Under the pieces are notes generated by a model that was given only the letters and a program-made list of their open reading frames with translations, ran no database searches and was not told the origin of the DNA. Positions 1 to 7,709 of a stretch of 38,655 nt of DNA are shown here, piece after piece (position 1 is the stretch's first letter; every line of letters begins with the position of its first letter). The position numbers and the translations under genes were made by a program. Origin of the DNA: Mesorhizobium sp. L2C084A000 (GTDB lineage: Bacteria; Pseudomonadota; Alphaproteobacteria; Rhizobiales; Rhizobiaceae); NCBI RefSeq assembly GCF_000502875.1, contig NZ_AYWX01000002.1, positions 494,883-533,537 on the forward strand, given 5' to 3'.

Positions 1-1049
1 AAAGCATGTACTGGCTGACCGGCTACGACACGTTCGGCTTCTGCTTCTTCCAGTGCCTGGTGGTGAAGGCCGACGGTTCGATGGTGCTTCTGACCCGCTC
101 GGCCGACCTGCGCCAGGCGCGTCAGACCTCGATTATCGACAACATCGTCTTGTGGACGGACCGCAACGGCGCCAATCCGGCGGTCGACCTGCGCAATCTG
201 CTCAACGAACTCGACCTGCTCGGCGCCCGCATCGGCGTCGAATACGACACCCATGGCCTGACCGCGTTCAATGGCCGACGGCTCGACGAACAGTTGCAGA
301 CCTTCGGCCAGATCGCCGATGCGTCCGGCATTGTCGGCCGTCTGCGCCTGTTCAAGAGCCCGGCCGAGGTCGCCAAGGCCGAGAAGGCCGCCAATCTTTC
401 CGATGATGCGCTCGACGCGGCGCTGCCGCTGATCAAGCAAGGCGGCGACGAAGCCCTGATCCTGGCCGCCATGCAGGGTGCGATCTTTGCCGGCGGCGGC
501 GACTATCCGGCCAACGAATTCATCATCGGCTCCGGCGTCGATGCGCTGCTGTGCCGCTACAAGGCCGGCCGCCGCAAGCTCACCAAAAATGACCAGCTGA
601 CGCTCGAATGGGCCGGCGTCTTCAACCACTACCACGCACCGATGATGCGCACGGTGCTGACCGGCAAGGTGTCGAAGCGCCATCAGGAACTGTTCGACGC
701 CGCCCGCGCGGCCCTTCTGGCTGTCGAAAAGGCGATGACGCCGGGCAACAGCTTCGGCGACGTCTTCGATGCGCATGCCCGCACCATGGAGGCGCACGGC
801 CTGACCAAGCACCGGCTGAACGCCTGCGGCTATTCAGTCGGCGCCCGCTTCACCCCGTCCTGGATGGACATGCCGATGTTCTACCAGGGCAATCCCGAAC
901 CGATCGCGCCCAACATGACGCTGTTCGCCCATATGATCATCATGGACTCCGATACCGAGACGGCGATGACGCTTGGCCGCACCTACCTGACCACCGAATC
1001 CCAGCCCAAGCCGCTGTCCCGCCATGATCTCGACTTGATCGTACAGTGA
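1..1049 (+). CDS. M24-family (creatinase / ectoine-hydrolase-like) peptidase, 5' end cut off
   Basis: The reading frame is open to the window edge, and the first visible Met lies inside the motif MYWLTGYD. In this family that motif follows an N-terminal stretch, so the true start lies outside the window. The visible 347 residues hold a creatinase-type N domain (about 1-120) and a pita-bread C domain (about 125-347). The usual metal ligands of M24 aminopeptidases are missing: the DxG and SDxTR positions read EWAG and APMMR, and no HGxG or EPG motif is seen. This fits the metal-independent creatinase/DoeA side of the family, which cleaves C-N bonds in small molecules, better than an aminopeptidase. 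The substrate cannot be told. The next gene is unrelated, so no operon role is inferred. Confidence 0.8.
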   Translation, partial: SMYWLTGYDTFGFCFFQCLVVKADGSMVLLTRSADLRQARQTSIIDNIVLWTDRNGANPAVDLRNLLNELDLLGARIGVEYDTHGLTAFNGRRLDEQLQTFGQIADASGIVGRLRLFKSPAEVAKAEKAANLSDDALDAALPLIKQGGDEALILAAMQGAIFAGGGDYPANEFIIGSGVDALLCRYKAGRRKLTKNDQLTLEWAGVFNHYHAPMMRTVLTGKVSKRHQELFDAARAALLAVEKAMTPGNSFGDVFDAHARTMEAHGLTKHRLNACGYSVGARFTPSWMDMPMFYQGNPEPIAPNMTLFAHMIIMDSDTETAMTLGRTYLTTESQPKPLSRHDLDLIVQ

Positions 1050-1092
1050 ATCCACAGTGGGAGGCGTTCTTCGCCAAGGAGTTAGAAGGCAA

Positions 1093-1680
1093 ATGAGACG
1101 ATCGCATGTGACGACCGTGTCATTGCTTGTGGCATTGGCTCTTGCCGCCTGCACCAACGCAAAGGACGTGCTCGAACCGTCGGCGATCACGCCGCCGGCG
1201 ACGTCGACCCAGACGCTGCCCGCCACCAGCACGGCGGGCGCTCCCGCAACCACCGCCGCACCGGTCACATCAGCCCAAAGCGCTGCCATCCTGTCGAAGA
1301 CCCGCCTGCAGATCGCGCCGATCGTCGGCGCTTCGGTGGAAGCCGCGACACCTCTGACGGCGGAGTTGCAGACCCGCGCCAGGCAGCGCGGTATCACGCT
1401 CGCCGGCAGCGCCGACCAGACCGTGACACATGTGCTGAAGGGCTATTTCTCGACGATGTCGGAAGGCGCCGACATCACCGTCATCTACGTCTGGGATATC
1501 TATGACCCCGCCGGCAACCGGCTGCACCGCATCAATGGTCAGCAGAAGGCTCCGTCGGTCAATTCCGGCGCCAGCGCGGGCGGCGACAGCTGGAAGGGGG
1601 TCTCGCCGGCCACCATGCAGACGATCGCCGATCAGACCATCGACCAATTCGCGGCCTGGCTCGGCGGCAAGGCGGGCTAG
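1093..1680 (+). CDS. putative lipoprotein of unknown function
   Basis: The 195-residue product starts at ATG 1093, which follows a Shine-Dalgarno-like AGAAGG; an upstream in-frame start at 1057 would put extra residues before the signal peptide. The N-terminus has two arginines, a hydrophobic stretch and the lipobox LAAC near residues 17-20, so it is probably lipid-anchored and exported. Residues about 25-65 are a Pro/Thr/Ala-rich linker, followed by a compact domain of about 130 residues with no motif that I recognise. It lies 43 bases after the M24 gene and could be transcribed with it. Function unknown. Confidence 0.75.
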   Translation: MRRSHVTTVSLLVALALAACTNAKDVLEPSAITPPATSTQTLPATSTAGAPATTAAPVTSAQSAAILSKTRLQIAPIVGASVEAATPLTAELQTRARQRGITLAGSADQTVTHVLKGYFSTMSEGADITVIYVWDIYDPAGNRLHRINGQQKAPSVNSGASAGGDSWKGVSPATMQTIADQTIDQFAAWLGGKAG

Positions 1681-1681
1681 A

Positions 1682-1727
1682 GGCATCGGACCCAAAAGTG
1701 GAGACGGTTTTGGGAAAATCCGATGCC
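1682..1727. repeat. intergenic palindromic element, copy 1
   Basis: The outer arms GGCATCGGA and TCCGATGCC pair perfectly over 9 bases. The inner arms CCCAAAA and TTTTGGG flank the core GTGGAGACGG. It sits directly after the lipoprotein stop codon. It shares AAAAGTG-N-CGGTTTT with copies at 2864-2886, 18675-18719 and 33397-33446. It may work as a transcript end or as a mobile palindromic repeat. Confidence 0.7.
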
Positions 1728-1917
1728 CGACGAGAAGAAGGGGCAGCGCAAGTCCGCTGCTCCCTGTTGCAGCCCGGCGATGGCGCGGAGCTTTCTTGAG
1801 TTTAGCCGGCGGATTCCCGATCTCGGCGCTTGCAATACCGGCGCGGGCCGCTAAAAGCCCGGTTAAAGGGCGCAAGCGAGTCCGTCAGGTCTCATCATCC
1901 TCCACCAGGAACCGTGC

Positions 1918-2853
1918 ATGAAACTCTTCGCGGGCAATTCCAACAGGGTGCTGGCCGAAGCGGTCGCCCGGTACCTCAACGTCCCGCTGGGCAAAGCCAC
2001 GGTCAGGCGCTTCGCCGACCAGGAAATCTTCGTCGAAATCCAGGAAAACGTGCGCGGCGAGGATGTCTTCATCCTGCAATCGACCTCGTTCCCAACCAAC
2101 GATCATTTGATGGAATTGCTCATCATGATCGATGCCTTCATGCGTTCCTCGGCCAAGCGCATCACGGCGGTCATCCCCTATTTCGGCTACGCCAGGCAGG
2201 ACCGCCGCGCCTCCGGCCGCACGCCGATCTCGGCCAAGCTGGTCGCCAACATGATCACCCGCGCCGGTGTCGACCGCGTTCTGACGCTTGACCTGCATGC
2301 CGGCCAGATCCAGGGCTTCTTCGACATTCCGACCGACAATCTGTTTTCCGTGCCGGTGATGGCCCGCGACGTGAAGGCCAAATACAAGCAGCTCGGCAAC
2401 GTCGTGGTGGTCTCGCCCGACATTGGCGGCGTGGTCCGCGCCCGTGCGCTGGCCAAGCGCTTCGATGCGCAACTGGCCATCGTCGACAAGCGCCGCGAGC
2501 GTCCCGGCGAATCGGAAGTCATGAACATCATCGGCGCGGTCGCCGGCAAGGATTGCCTGCTTATCGACGACATCGTCGATTCCGGCGGCACGCTGTGCAA
2601 CGCCGCCGATGCGCTGCTGGCCAACGGCGCCACCAGCGTCACCGCCTATATCACGCACGGCGTGCTGTCGGGCGGCGCGGTTGCCCGCATCAGCGGTTCG
2701 AAGCTCCAGGAACTGGTGATCACCGATTCCATCCAGCCGACGCAGGGCGTGCTCGATGCTCCCAACATCCGCGTCATCTCGATCGCCGACCTGATGGGCG
2801 AAGCCATTTCGCGCACCGCGACCGAAGAATCGGTGTCGAGCCTGTTCGACTAG
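1918..2853 (+). CDS. prs: ribose-phosphate pyrophosphokinase
   Basis: The enzyme makes PRPP from ribose 5-phosphate and ATP in the cytosol, feeding purine, pyrimidine, NAD, histidine and tryptophan synthesis. The 311-residue length is normal for the class I enzyme. Visible motifs are the N-terminal KLFAGNSN, the catalytic loop [30 protein letters not shown], and the PRPP-binding loop [12 protein letters not shown] near residues 215-227. The ATG follows AGGA at a spacing of 8. It is flanked by palindromic elements on both sides and looks monocistronic. It is upstream in pathway terms of apt at 26614, but the two genes are far apart. Confidence 0.97.
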   Translation: MKLFAGNSNRVLAEAVARYLNVPLGKATVRRFADQEIFVEIQENVRGEDVFILQSTSFPTNDHLMELLIMIDAFMRSSAKRITAVIPYFGYARQDRRASGRTPISAKLVANMITRAGVDRVLTLDLHAGQIQGFFDIPTDNLFSVPVMARDVKAKYKQLGNVVVVSPDIGGVVRARALAKRFDAQLAIVDKRRERPGESEVMNIIGAVAGKDCLLIDDIVDSGGTLCNAADALLANGATSVTAYITHGVLSGGAVARISGSKLQELVITDSIQPTQGVLDAPNIRVISIADLMGEAISRTATEESVSSLFD

Positions 2854-2955
2854 AGCAATTCCAGGAAAAGTGTGAAGCGGTTTTCCGTCTAGAACCGCGT
2901 CAAAACAAAGAGTTAGAGCAGATCGCCGTTTCCGTGAAACGGTGAGATGCTTCTA
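2854..2955. repeat. compound intergenic palindromic element, copy 2
   Basis: The element starts at the prs stop codon and holds two hairpins. The first has arms GGAAAA (2864-2869) and TTTTCC (2881-2886) around the shared AAAAGTG/CGGTTTT core. The second has a 7-base perfect stem CCGTTTC/GAAACGG (2926-2942) with a 3-base loop. Outer AGAGCA and TGCTTCT enclose the second hairpin. It lies between convergent prs and the AraC gene and may act as a transcript end. Confidence 0.7.
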
Positions 2956-2970
2956 GAACAGCACCTGCCG

Positions 2971-3906
2971 TTACGGCGCAGAGCTTTCCAACCGAACCGG
3001 CCCGATCAGGCGACGAGCGACCTCGACGCTCTCTCGTGCGCCGCGCATATAGCCGCGCGGCGAGGTCCCCAGCATGCGCTTGAACATGGTGATGAAGGCC
3101 GGCACGCTGTCATAACCGAGATCGAGCGCCACCCTGGTGATCGGCTCGCCGTCCGCCAGCCTGGGCAGCGCCGCGAACAGGCAGGCCTGCTGGCGCCATG
3201 TCGACAGCGACAGGCCGGTCTGGCGCTGGAAGGCGCGCGTGAACGAACGCCGGCTCATGCCGGCGGCATCCGCCCATTCATCGATCGTCGCGTGCGGCGA
3301 CGGTGCGGCGACGAAGCGCCGGCACAGCGCCGACAGCCTCGGATCGGACGGGAATGGCAGCCCGAGAGGCCGTTCCGGCAAGGTCGGGATTTCGTGCAGC
3401 AAAAGGTTCATGATCAGCCCACCGCGTCCTTCCAGAACGCCGCCTTGCGGCAGCTTTTCCGATTCCACGATCAGGCTGTGCATCAGGTCGGTGACGCCGA
3501 CGACGCGCAAGCCTTCGGGCAGCCCGGGGATCGCCTGTGGCATGACATAGACCGAACGCATCGAGACATCGCCCAGCATCTCGACGGAATGCTCAGTGCC
3601 GGCTGGAATCCACATCGCGTGGTCCGGCGGCACCATCCAGCGCCCGTAGCGCGTCGTCACCAACACCACGCCGACAAGCGCATGCAAGAGCTGGCTGCGG
3701 CTGTGGCGGTGCTGCGGCACACGGTAGCCATCGGGATATTCGGTCGGCAATGCCACCGCCGGCCCGGCCACTTGCTCAAGCCACTGCCAGCGGCTCTCGT
3801 GCAACTGGCCGAGATTGGCGTTGCCAGCGTGAAAGACTTCTTTGCCGTGCGGCATCCGATATGGCCCACTTGCGAAACTATTGGACCAAACCACGAAAGA
3901 AGTCAT
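2971..3906 (-). CDS. AraC-family transcriptional regulator
   Basis: This 311-residue product has an N-terminal cupin-like sensor domain (HRHSRSQLLHA, with the W-P-G motif WIPAGTEHS) and a C-terminal AraC/XylS DNA-binding domain. The first helix-turn-helix holds AGMSRRSFTRAFQRQTG and the second ALDLGYDSVPAFITMFKR-LGTSPRGY. The architecture matches the NimR/YeaM type, which often controls a neighbouring efflux pump. It is transcribed away from the Fsr-like pump gene at 4028 and is the likely regulator of it; that is inference from position. The start is unsure: Met at 3906 or Met at 3855. Neither has a clear ribosome-binding site. Confidence 0.88.
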   Translation of the reverse strand: MTSFVVWSNSFASGPYRMPHGKEVFHAGNANLGQLHESRWQWLEQVAGPAVALPTEYPDGYRVPQHRHSRSQLLHALVGVVLVTTRYGRWMVPPDHAMWIPAGTEHSVEMLGDVSMRSVYVMPQAIPGLPEGLRVVGVTDLMHSLIVESEKLPQGGVLEGRGGLIMNLLLHEIPTLPERPLGLPFPSDPRLSALCRRFVAAPSPHATIDEWADAAGMSRRSFTRAFQRQTGLSLSTWRQQACLFAALPRLADGEPITRVALDLGYDSVPAFITMFKRMLGTSPRGYMRGARESVEVARRLIGPVRLESSAP

Positions 3907-4027
3907 CCCGCAAGCAGCTTATAAGGCACCGTCCCAAGCGCTCCACAGGAGCGTCCGACAAGGCGGCCGCAGGTGCGTCCGTCAACTGCCTGCGGGCCTG
4001 CCCGCCAAAAAGACCACGGAGCCTACC

Positions 4028-5269
4028 TTGACCGATACGATAGCCGCCAGCGTCGCCCCACCGGCGACCACCAGTCACGCTTCAGCCCAGGCGACGGCCT
4101 TCACCGTCATCCTGGCGGTGAGCTTCTGCCATTGCATCAACGATATCATGCAGTCGCTGCTGTCGGCCATTTACCCGCTCCTGAAAGAGAATTATGGCCT
4201 CGATTTCTGGCAGATCGGCTTGTTGACCTTCACCTTCCAGGTGACCGCGTCGCTGCTGCAGCCTGTGATCGGCATGATCACCGACAAGCGGCCGATGCCC
4301 TACTCGCTGCCCTACGGCATGGCGTCATCGCTGATCGGCCTGATTGTGCTCGCCTATGCCGGGCATTATTCGCTGCTGCTGATCGGCGCCTCGCTGATCG
4401 GCATCGGCTCGGCGATCTTCCATCCGGAATCCTCGCGCATCGCCCGCTTCGCCTCCGGCGGCCGCTTCGGCCTGGCGCAGTCACTGTTCCAGGTTGGCGG
4501 CAATTTCGGCCAGTCCATGGGGCCGCTGCTGGCGGCCTTCATCGTCGTGCCGTTCGGCCAGACCAGCATTTCCTGGTTCGCCGTCGGCTCGCTGATCGGC
4601 ATCATCGTTTTGTGGCAGGTCGGCGGCTGGTACAGCCGGCTGCGTGCCGCGCAGGGCACCCGCAAGGCGGCGAGCTTCGTTTCGCCTTTCCCGCGCCGCA
4701 AGGTGACGAATGCATTGATCGTGCTGACATTGCTGGTGCTGAGCAAGAATGCCTACATCGCCAGCCTCGCCAGCTACTACACCTTCTATTCCATGCATAA
4801 GTTCGGCGTTTCGGTGCAGATGTCGCAGGTCATGCTGTTCCTGTTCCTCGGTGCCTCGGCGCTGGGCATCCTGCTCGGCGGCCCGTTCGGCGACCGCTAC
4901 GGACAGAAGGCGATGATCTGGTTCTCCATCGTCGGCGTGCTGCCTTTCACGCTCGCCCTGCCCTACGCCAATCTGGAATGGACGATGGTGCTGACGGTGC
5001 TGATCGGCCTGATCCTGTCCTCGGCCTTCTCGAACATCGTCGTCTTTGCGCAGGAGCTCGTGCCGGGCCGCGTCGGCATGATCGCCGGCATCTTCTTCGG
5101 CTTCGCCTTCGGCATGGGCGGCATCGCGGCGGCCGTGCTCGGCATCGTCGCCGACATGAAGGGCATCGATTTCGTCTTCCAGATCTGCTCGTATTTGCCG
5201 TTTCTTGGATTGCTCACCGTGTTCCTGCCGAACATGAAGGAAGCACGCAAAGCGCAGTTAGTTGCCTAG
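4028..5269 (+). CDS. fsr: MFS efflux transporter of the fosmidomycin-resistance (Fsr) type
   Basis: This is an inner-membrane major facilitator of about 413 residues with 12 predicted hydrophobic segments. It closely follows the Fsr pattern: HCINDIMQSLLSAIYPLL in helix 1, TDKRPMPYSLP in the helix 2-3 loop, GSAIFHPESSRIARFASGGR in helix 4 and FQVGGNFGQSMGPLLAA in helix 5. The family exports fosmidomycin and related compounds in E. coli; the natural substrate here is unknown. I chose TTG at 4028 because GGAG at 4018-4021 lies 6 bases before it. The open frame extends upstream to 3842, but that stretch looks non-coding. A divergent AraC gene and a strong terminator delimit the unit. Confidence 0.9.
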   Translation: MTDTIAASVAPPATTSHASAQATAFTVILAVSFCHCINDIMQSLLSAIYPLLKENYGLDFWQIGLLTFTFQVTASLLQPVIGMITDKRPMPYSLPYGMASSLIGLIVLAYAGHYSLLLIGASLIGIGSAIFHPESSRIARFASGGRFGLAQSLFQVGGNFGQSMGPLLAAFIVVPFGQTSISWFAVGSLIGIIVLWQVGGWYSRLRAAQGTRKAASFVSPFPRRKVTNALIVLTLLVLSKNAYIASLASYYTFYSMHKFGVSVQMSQVMLFLFLGASALGILLGGPFGDRYGQKAMIWFSIVGVLPFTLALPYANLEWTMVLTVLIGLILSSAFSNIVVFAQELVPGRVGMIAGIFFGFAFGMGGIAAAVLGIVADMKGIDFVFQICSYLPFLGLLTVFLPNMKEARKAQLVA

Positions 5270-5292
5270 ATCACGCTAATCTGAACCTCACA

Positions 5293-5326
5293 AAAAATGC
5301 ACCCGCCTGATGGCGGGTGCATTTTT
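5293..5326. terminator. bidirectional rho-independent terminator
   Basis: A 15-base perfect stem (5293-5307 with 5312-5326) has the loop TGAT. The arms end in A5 and T5, so it works as an intrinsic terminator on both strands. It separates the convergent fsr and alpha/beta hydrolase genes. Confidence 0.93.
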
Positions 5327-5345
5327 GTAGGCTATTCGGAAAGCC

Positions 5346-6203
5346 CTATGCCTTGAAGAAGGCCAGCAGGTCGGCGTTGATGACATCGGCATGGGTTGTG
5401 GCCATGCCGTGCGGAAAACCCTCGTAGACCTTAAGCTCGCCCTTCTTGAGCAGCTTGATCGTCAGCAGCGCCGAGTCGGCGATCGGAACGATCTGGTCGT
5501 CGTCTCCGTGCATGACCAGGACCGGCACGTCGATTGCCTTCAGATCCTCCGTGAAGTCGGTTTCCGAGAAAGCCTTGATACAATCATAATGCGCCTTGGT
5601 GCCGCCCATCATGCCCTGGCGCCACCAATTGTCGATGACGCCCTGCGAGATGTCCGCGCCCGGGCGGTTGAACCCATAGAATGGACCGGCGGGAACATCG
5701 CGGAAGAACTGGGCGCGATTGGCTGCCTGGGCGGAGCGGAAGCCGTCGAAGACCTCGATCGGCAGGCCGCCGGGATTGGCAGCGGTCTTGAGCATGATCG
5801 GCGGCACCGCGCCGATCAGCACCGCCTTGGCGACACGGCCTTCGGCGCCGTATTTGGCGACATAGCGCGCCACTTCGCCGCCGCCGGTCGAATGGCCGAC
5901 ATGGATGGCGTTCTTGAGGTCCAGATGAGCGGTGAGTTCCGCGACGTCGGCGGCATAGGTATCCATCTCGTTGCCGATATCGGTCTGGGTCGAGCGGCCG
6001 TGGCCACGACGATCATGTGCAATGACACGGTAGCCCTGTGACAGGAAGAACAGCATCTGAGCGTCCCAATCGTCGCTGCTCAACGGCCAGCCGTGATGAA
6101 AGACGACAGGCTGCCCGGTCCCCCAGTCCTTGTAGTAAATCTGCGTTCCGTCCTTGGTGGTGATCGTACCGCTGCCGGAACTGGGCTTGGTTTGCGAGGT
6201 CAT
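5346..6203 (-). CDS. alpha/beta hydrolase, cofactor-free haloperoxidase-like
   Basis: The 285-residue protein carries the alpha/beta-hydrolase core: oxyanion region [21 protein letters not shown], nucleophile elbow GHSTGG (Ser), acid Asp in HGDDDQIVP and His in [11 protein letters not shown]. These spacings match the non-heme chloroperoxidase/aryl esterase group, which hydrolyses esters and can show perhydrolase activity in vitro. The real substrate is unknown. The start follows AGAAGGAGA at good spacing. It is divergent from an OhrR-type MarR gene with three TCGCGATA motifs between them, so it is likely controlled by that regulator and by peroxide. No signal peptide is seen; cytosolic. Confidence 0.88.
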   Translation of the reverse strand: MTSQTKPSSGSGTITTKDGTQIYYKDWGTGQPVVFHHGWPLSSDDWDAQMLFFLSQGYRVIAHDRRGHGRSTQTDIGNEMDTYAADVAELTAHLDLKNAIHVGHSTGGGEVARYVAKYGAEGRVAKAVLIGAVPPIMLKTAANPGGLPIEVFDGFRSAQAANRAQFFRDVPAGPFYGFNRPGADISQGVIDNWWRQGMMGGTKAHYDCIKAFSETDFTEDLKAIDVPVLVMHGDDDQIVPIADSALLTIKLLKKGELKVYEGFPHGMATTHADVINADLLAFFKA

Positions 6204-6221
6204 CTCAATCTCCTTCTGTTA

Positions 6222-6303
6222 TTTTCGCGATAAACGATATCGCGATAACGATTTAGCTAGCGCGACTCAAAACCCTTGTCCACAAAAATATATATCGCGA
6301 TAT
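6222..6303. promoter_or_regulatory. divergent promoter region with TATCGCGATA palindromes (probable OhrR-type operators)
   Basis: TATCGCGATA occurs at 6238-6247 and 6293-6302, the latter inside the 12-base perfect palindrome ATATCGCGATAT. A partial copy, TTCGCGATA, lies at 6224-6232. The stretch is AT-rich against a GC-rich background and lies between the divergent hydrolase (5346-6203) and MarR (6354-6782) genes. AT-rich dyads in a shared divergent promoter are typical of autoregulated MarR/OhrR proteins. Confidence 0.7.
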
Positions 6304-6353
6304 TATTTTTCGTGGTATCGAATTGACGCCCATATTGGCAAAAGGAATGCGCC

Positions 6354-6782
6354 GTGCCTCTCCCGTTGGACAATCAGCTCTGTTTCACGCTCTATGCCAC
6401 CAGCATGGCCATCAACCGCAGCTACAAGCCTATGCTGGACGAGATGGGCATCACCTATCCGCAGTACCTGGTACTGAACGCGCTTGGAGAGGCTGACGGC
6501 ATGTCGGTCGGCACGATCGCCCACAGGCTCGCTCTGGAATCGAGCACCGTCACGCCGCTGGTAAAGCGAATGGAGCAGGCCGGGCTGGTGACCCGCCAGC
6601 GCAGCCAGACCGACGAACGCCAGGTGCAGGTCGACCTGACATCAGCCGGGCGCGGGCTGCTGGTGCAATGCAACTGCCTGAATGAAGCCTTGATCGAGCG
6701 CTCGGGCATGACGCTGGCGCAGCTCGATGCCTTGAACCGGCAGATCCAGGCGCTACGCGCCGCGTTGATCGGCGACCGGTAG
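6354..6782 (+). CDS. ohrR: MarR-family regulator, OhrR type
   Basis: The 142-residue protein fits OhrR, the organic-hydroperoxide-sensing repressor. The N-terminus LDNQLCFTLYATSMAI carries the peroxide-reactive Cys position of OhrR (LCFxLY), and YKPMLDEMGITYPQYLVL is the next conserved helix. The winged helix holds LALESSTVTPLVKRME and DERQVQVDLT. A further Cys pair position, near CNCLN, lies in the dimer helix. The start is GTG 6354 after AAGGA. No ohr peroxidase gene is nearby; the divergent neighbour is a hydrolase. The gene name reflects the family and not a proven target. Confidence 0.82.
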   Translation: MPLPLDNQLCFTLYATSMAINRSYKPMLDEMGITYPQYLVLNALGEADGMSVGTIAHRLALESSTVTPLVKRMEQAGLVTRQRSQTDERQVQVDLTSAGRGLLVQCNCLNEALIERSGMTLAQLDALNRQIQALRAALIGDR

Positions 6783-6878
6783 CCGGCCCGGCCTTCTCGA
6801 CGGTCGGACCTCACCCGCCGGCCTCTGCCCGCGAGATGCATCCTCGAAGACATTCGCGGATCGAACGCGACGACTGCG

Positions 6879-7691
6879 TCAGGGCGCGTCGCCCAGATAG
6901 ATGCGGTGGAGATCGTCACGCGCTGCAAGGTCGGCCGCCGGCCCTTCGAGCGCCACGCGGCCGGTGTCAAGAACATAGCCGCGCTGTGCGTAGGCAAGCG
7001 AGAGAGCCGCATTCTGCTCCGCCAGCAGAAAGGCCGTCCCTTTCTCCCGGTTAAGGCGCGCGATGATCGCGAAGATTTCCTGAACGATGCGCGGTGCGAG
7101 CCCCATGGAGGGCTCGTCGAGCAGGACGAGCCTTGGTTGCGTCAACAACGCCCGGCCGATGGCCAGCATCTGCTGTTCGCCGCCGGACGCAAGCCCGGCA
7201 TGCGTGCGCCGCTTGTCGCGCAGGCGTGGAAACCAGCCGTAGACGTCATCGAGCTGACGCTGCAGCTCCTTGCGGCTTGGCCGGTGCAGAAATGCGCCGG
7301 TCAAGAGGTTCTCCTCGACCGTCAGATGCGAGAAGACATGGCGCCCTTCCATGACGTGGACGATGCCCCGCGTTGCCAGTCTGTTGGCCGCAAGCCCGAG
7401 AATATCCTCACCGTCGAGGCGAATATGCCCCCGGCGCACCTTGGCCCGATCGGCGCTGGCCAGGCCCGAAATCGCCTTGAGCACAGTACTCTTGCCGGCA
7501 CCGTTGGCTCCAAGCAAAGCAACGATTTCGCCGTTGCCGATCGTCAGCGACACATCGGCGACGGCCAGAATGGCGCCCCCATAGACGACTTCGATGCCCG
7601 ACACTTCGAGAAGGGTGTCCTGATCAGCCGCCGGGGCGACGGCTTCGATGTCGTGGTCATGGCGTTTCTCCTTATCGTGGGAAACCGTCAA
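6879..7691 (-). CDS. livF: branched-chain-amino-acid-type ABC transporter ATPase (LivF-like), start region doubtful
   Basis: This is a cytosolic ATPase subunit of a HAAT importer. Walker A is GANGAGKST, the signature is LASGGEQQML, Walker B is RLVLLDEPSMGLAP, and the H-loop region reads LLAEQNAALSLAYAQRGYVLDTGRV, as in LivF. The frame can start only at a TTG at 7691 with no good ribosome-binding site. In contrast AAGGAG stands 7 bases before an ATG at 7660 that is out of frame. One extra base in the G run at 7633-7636 would join that ATG to the ATPase frame and give a usual-looking N-terminus. So either the TTG start is real or a one-base deletion is present. Last gene of the importer operon. 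Confidence 0.85.
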   Translation of the reverse strand: MTVSHDKEKRHDHDIEAVAPAADQDTLLEVSGIEVVYGGAILAVADVSLTIGNGEIVALLGANGAGKSTVLKAISGLASADRAKVRRGHIRLDGEDILGLAANRLATRGIVHVMEGRHVFSHLTVEENLLTGAFLHRPSRKELQRQLDDVYGWFPRLRDKRRTHAGLASGGEQQMLAIGRALLTQPRLVLLDEPSMGLAPRIVQEIFAIIARLNREKGTAFLLAEQNAALSLAYAQRGYVLDTGRVALEGPAADLAARDDLHRIYLGDAP

Positions 7692-7709
7692 AGCGGCCGC
7701 CGCGTCCTG

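Noticed and set aside
3842..4027. Longer N-terminus for the Fsr-like pump from 3842
   Set aside because: The extra residues do not resemble the family, overlap the AraC gene on the other strand, and TTG 4028 has a proper ribosome-binding site.
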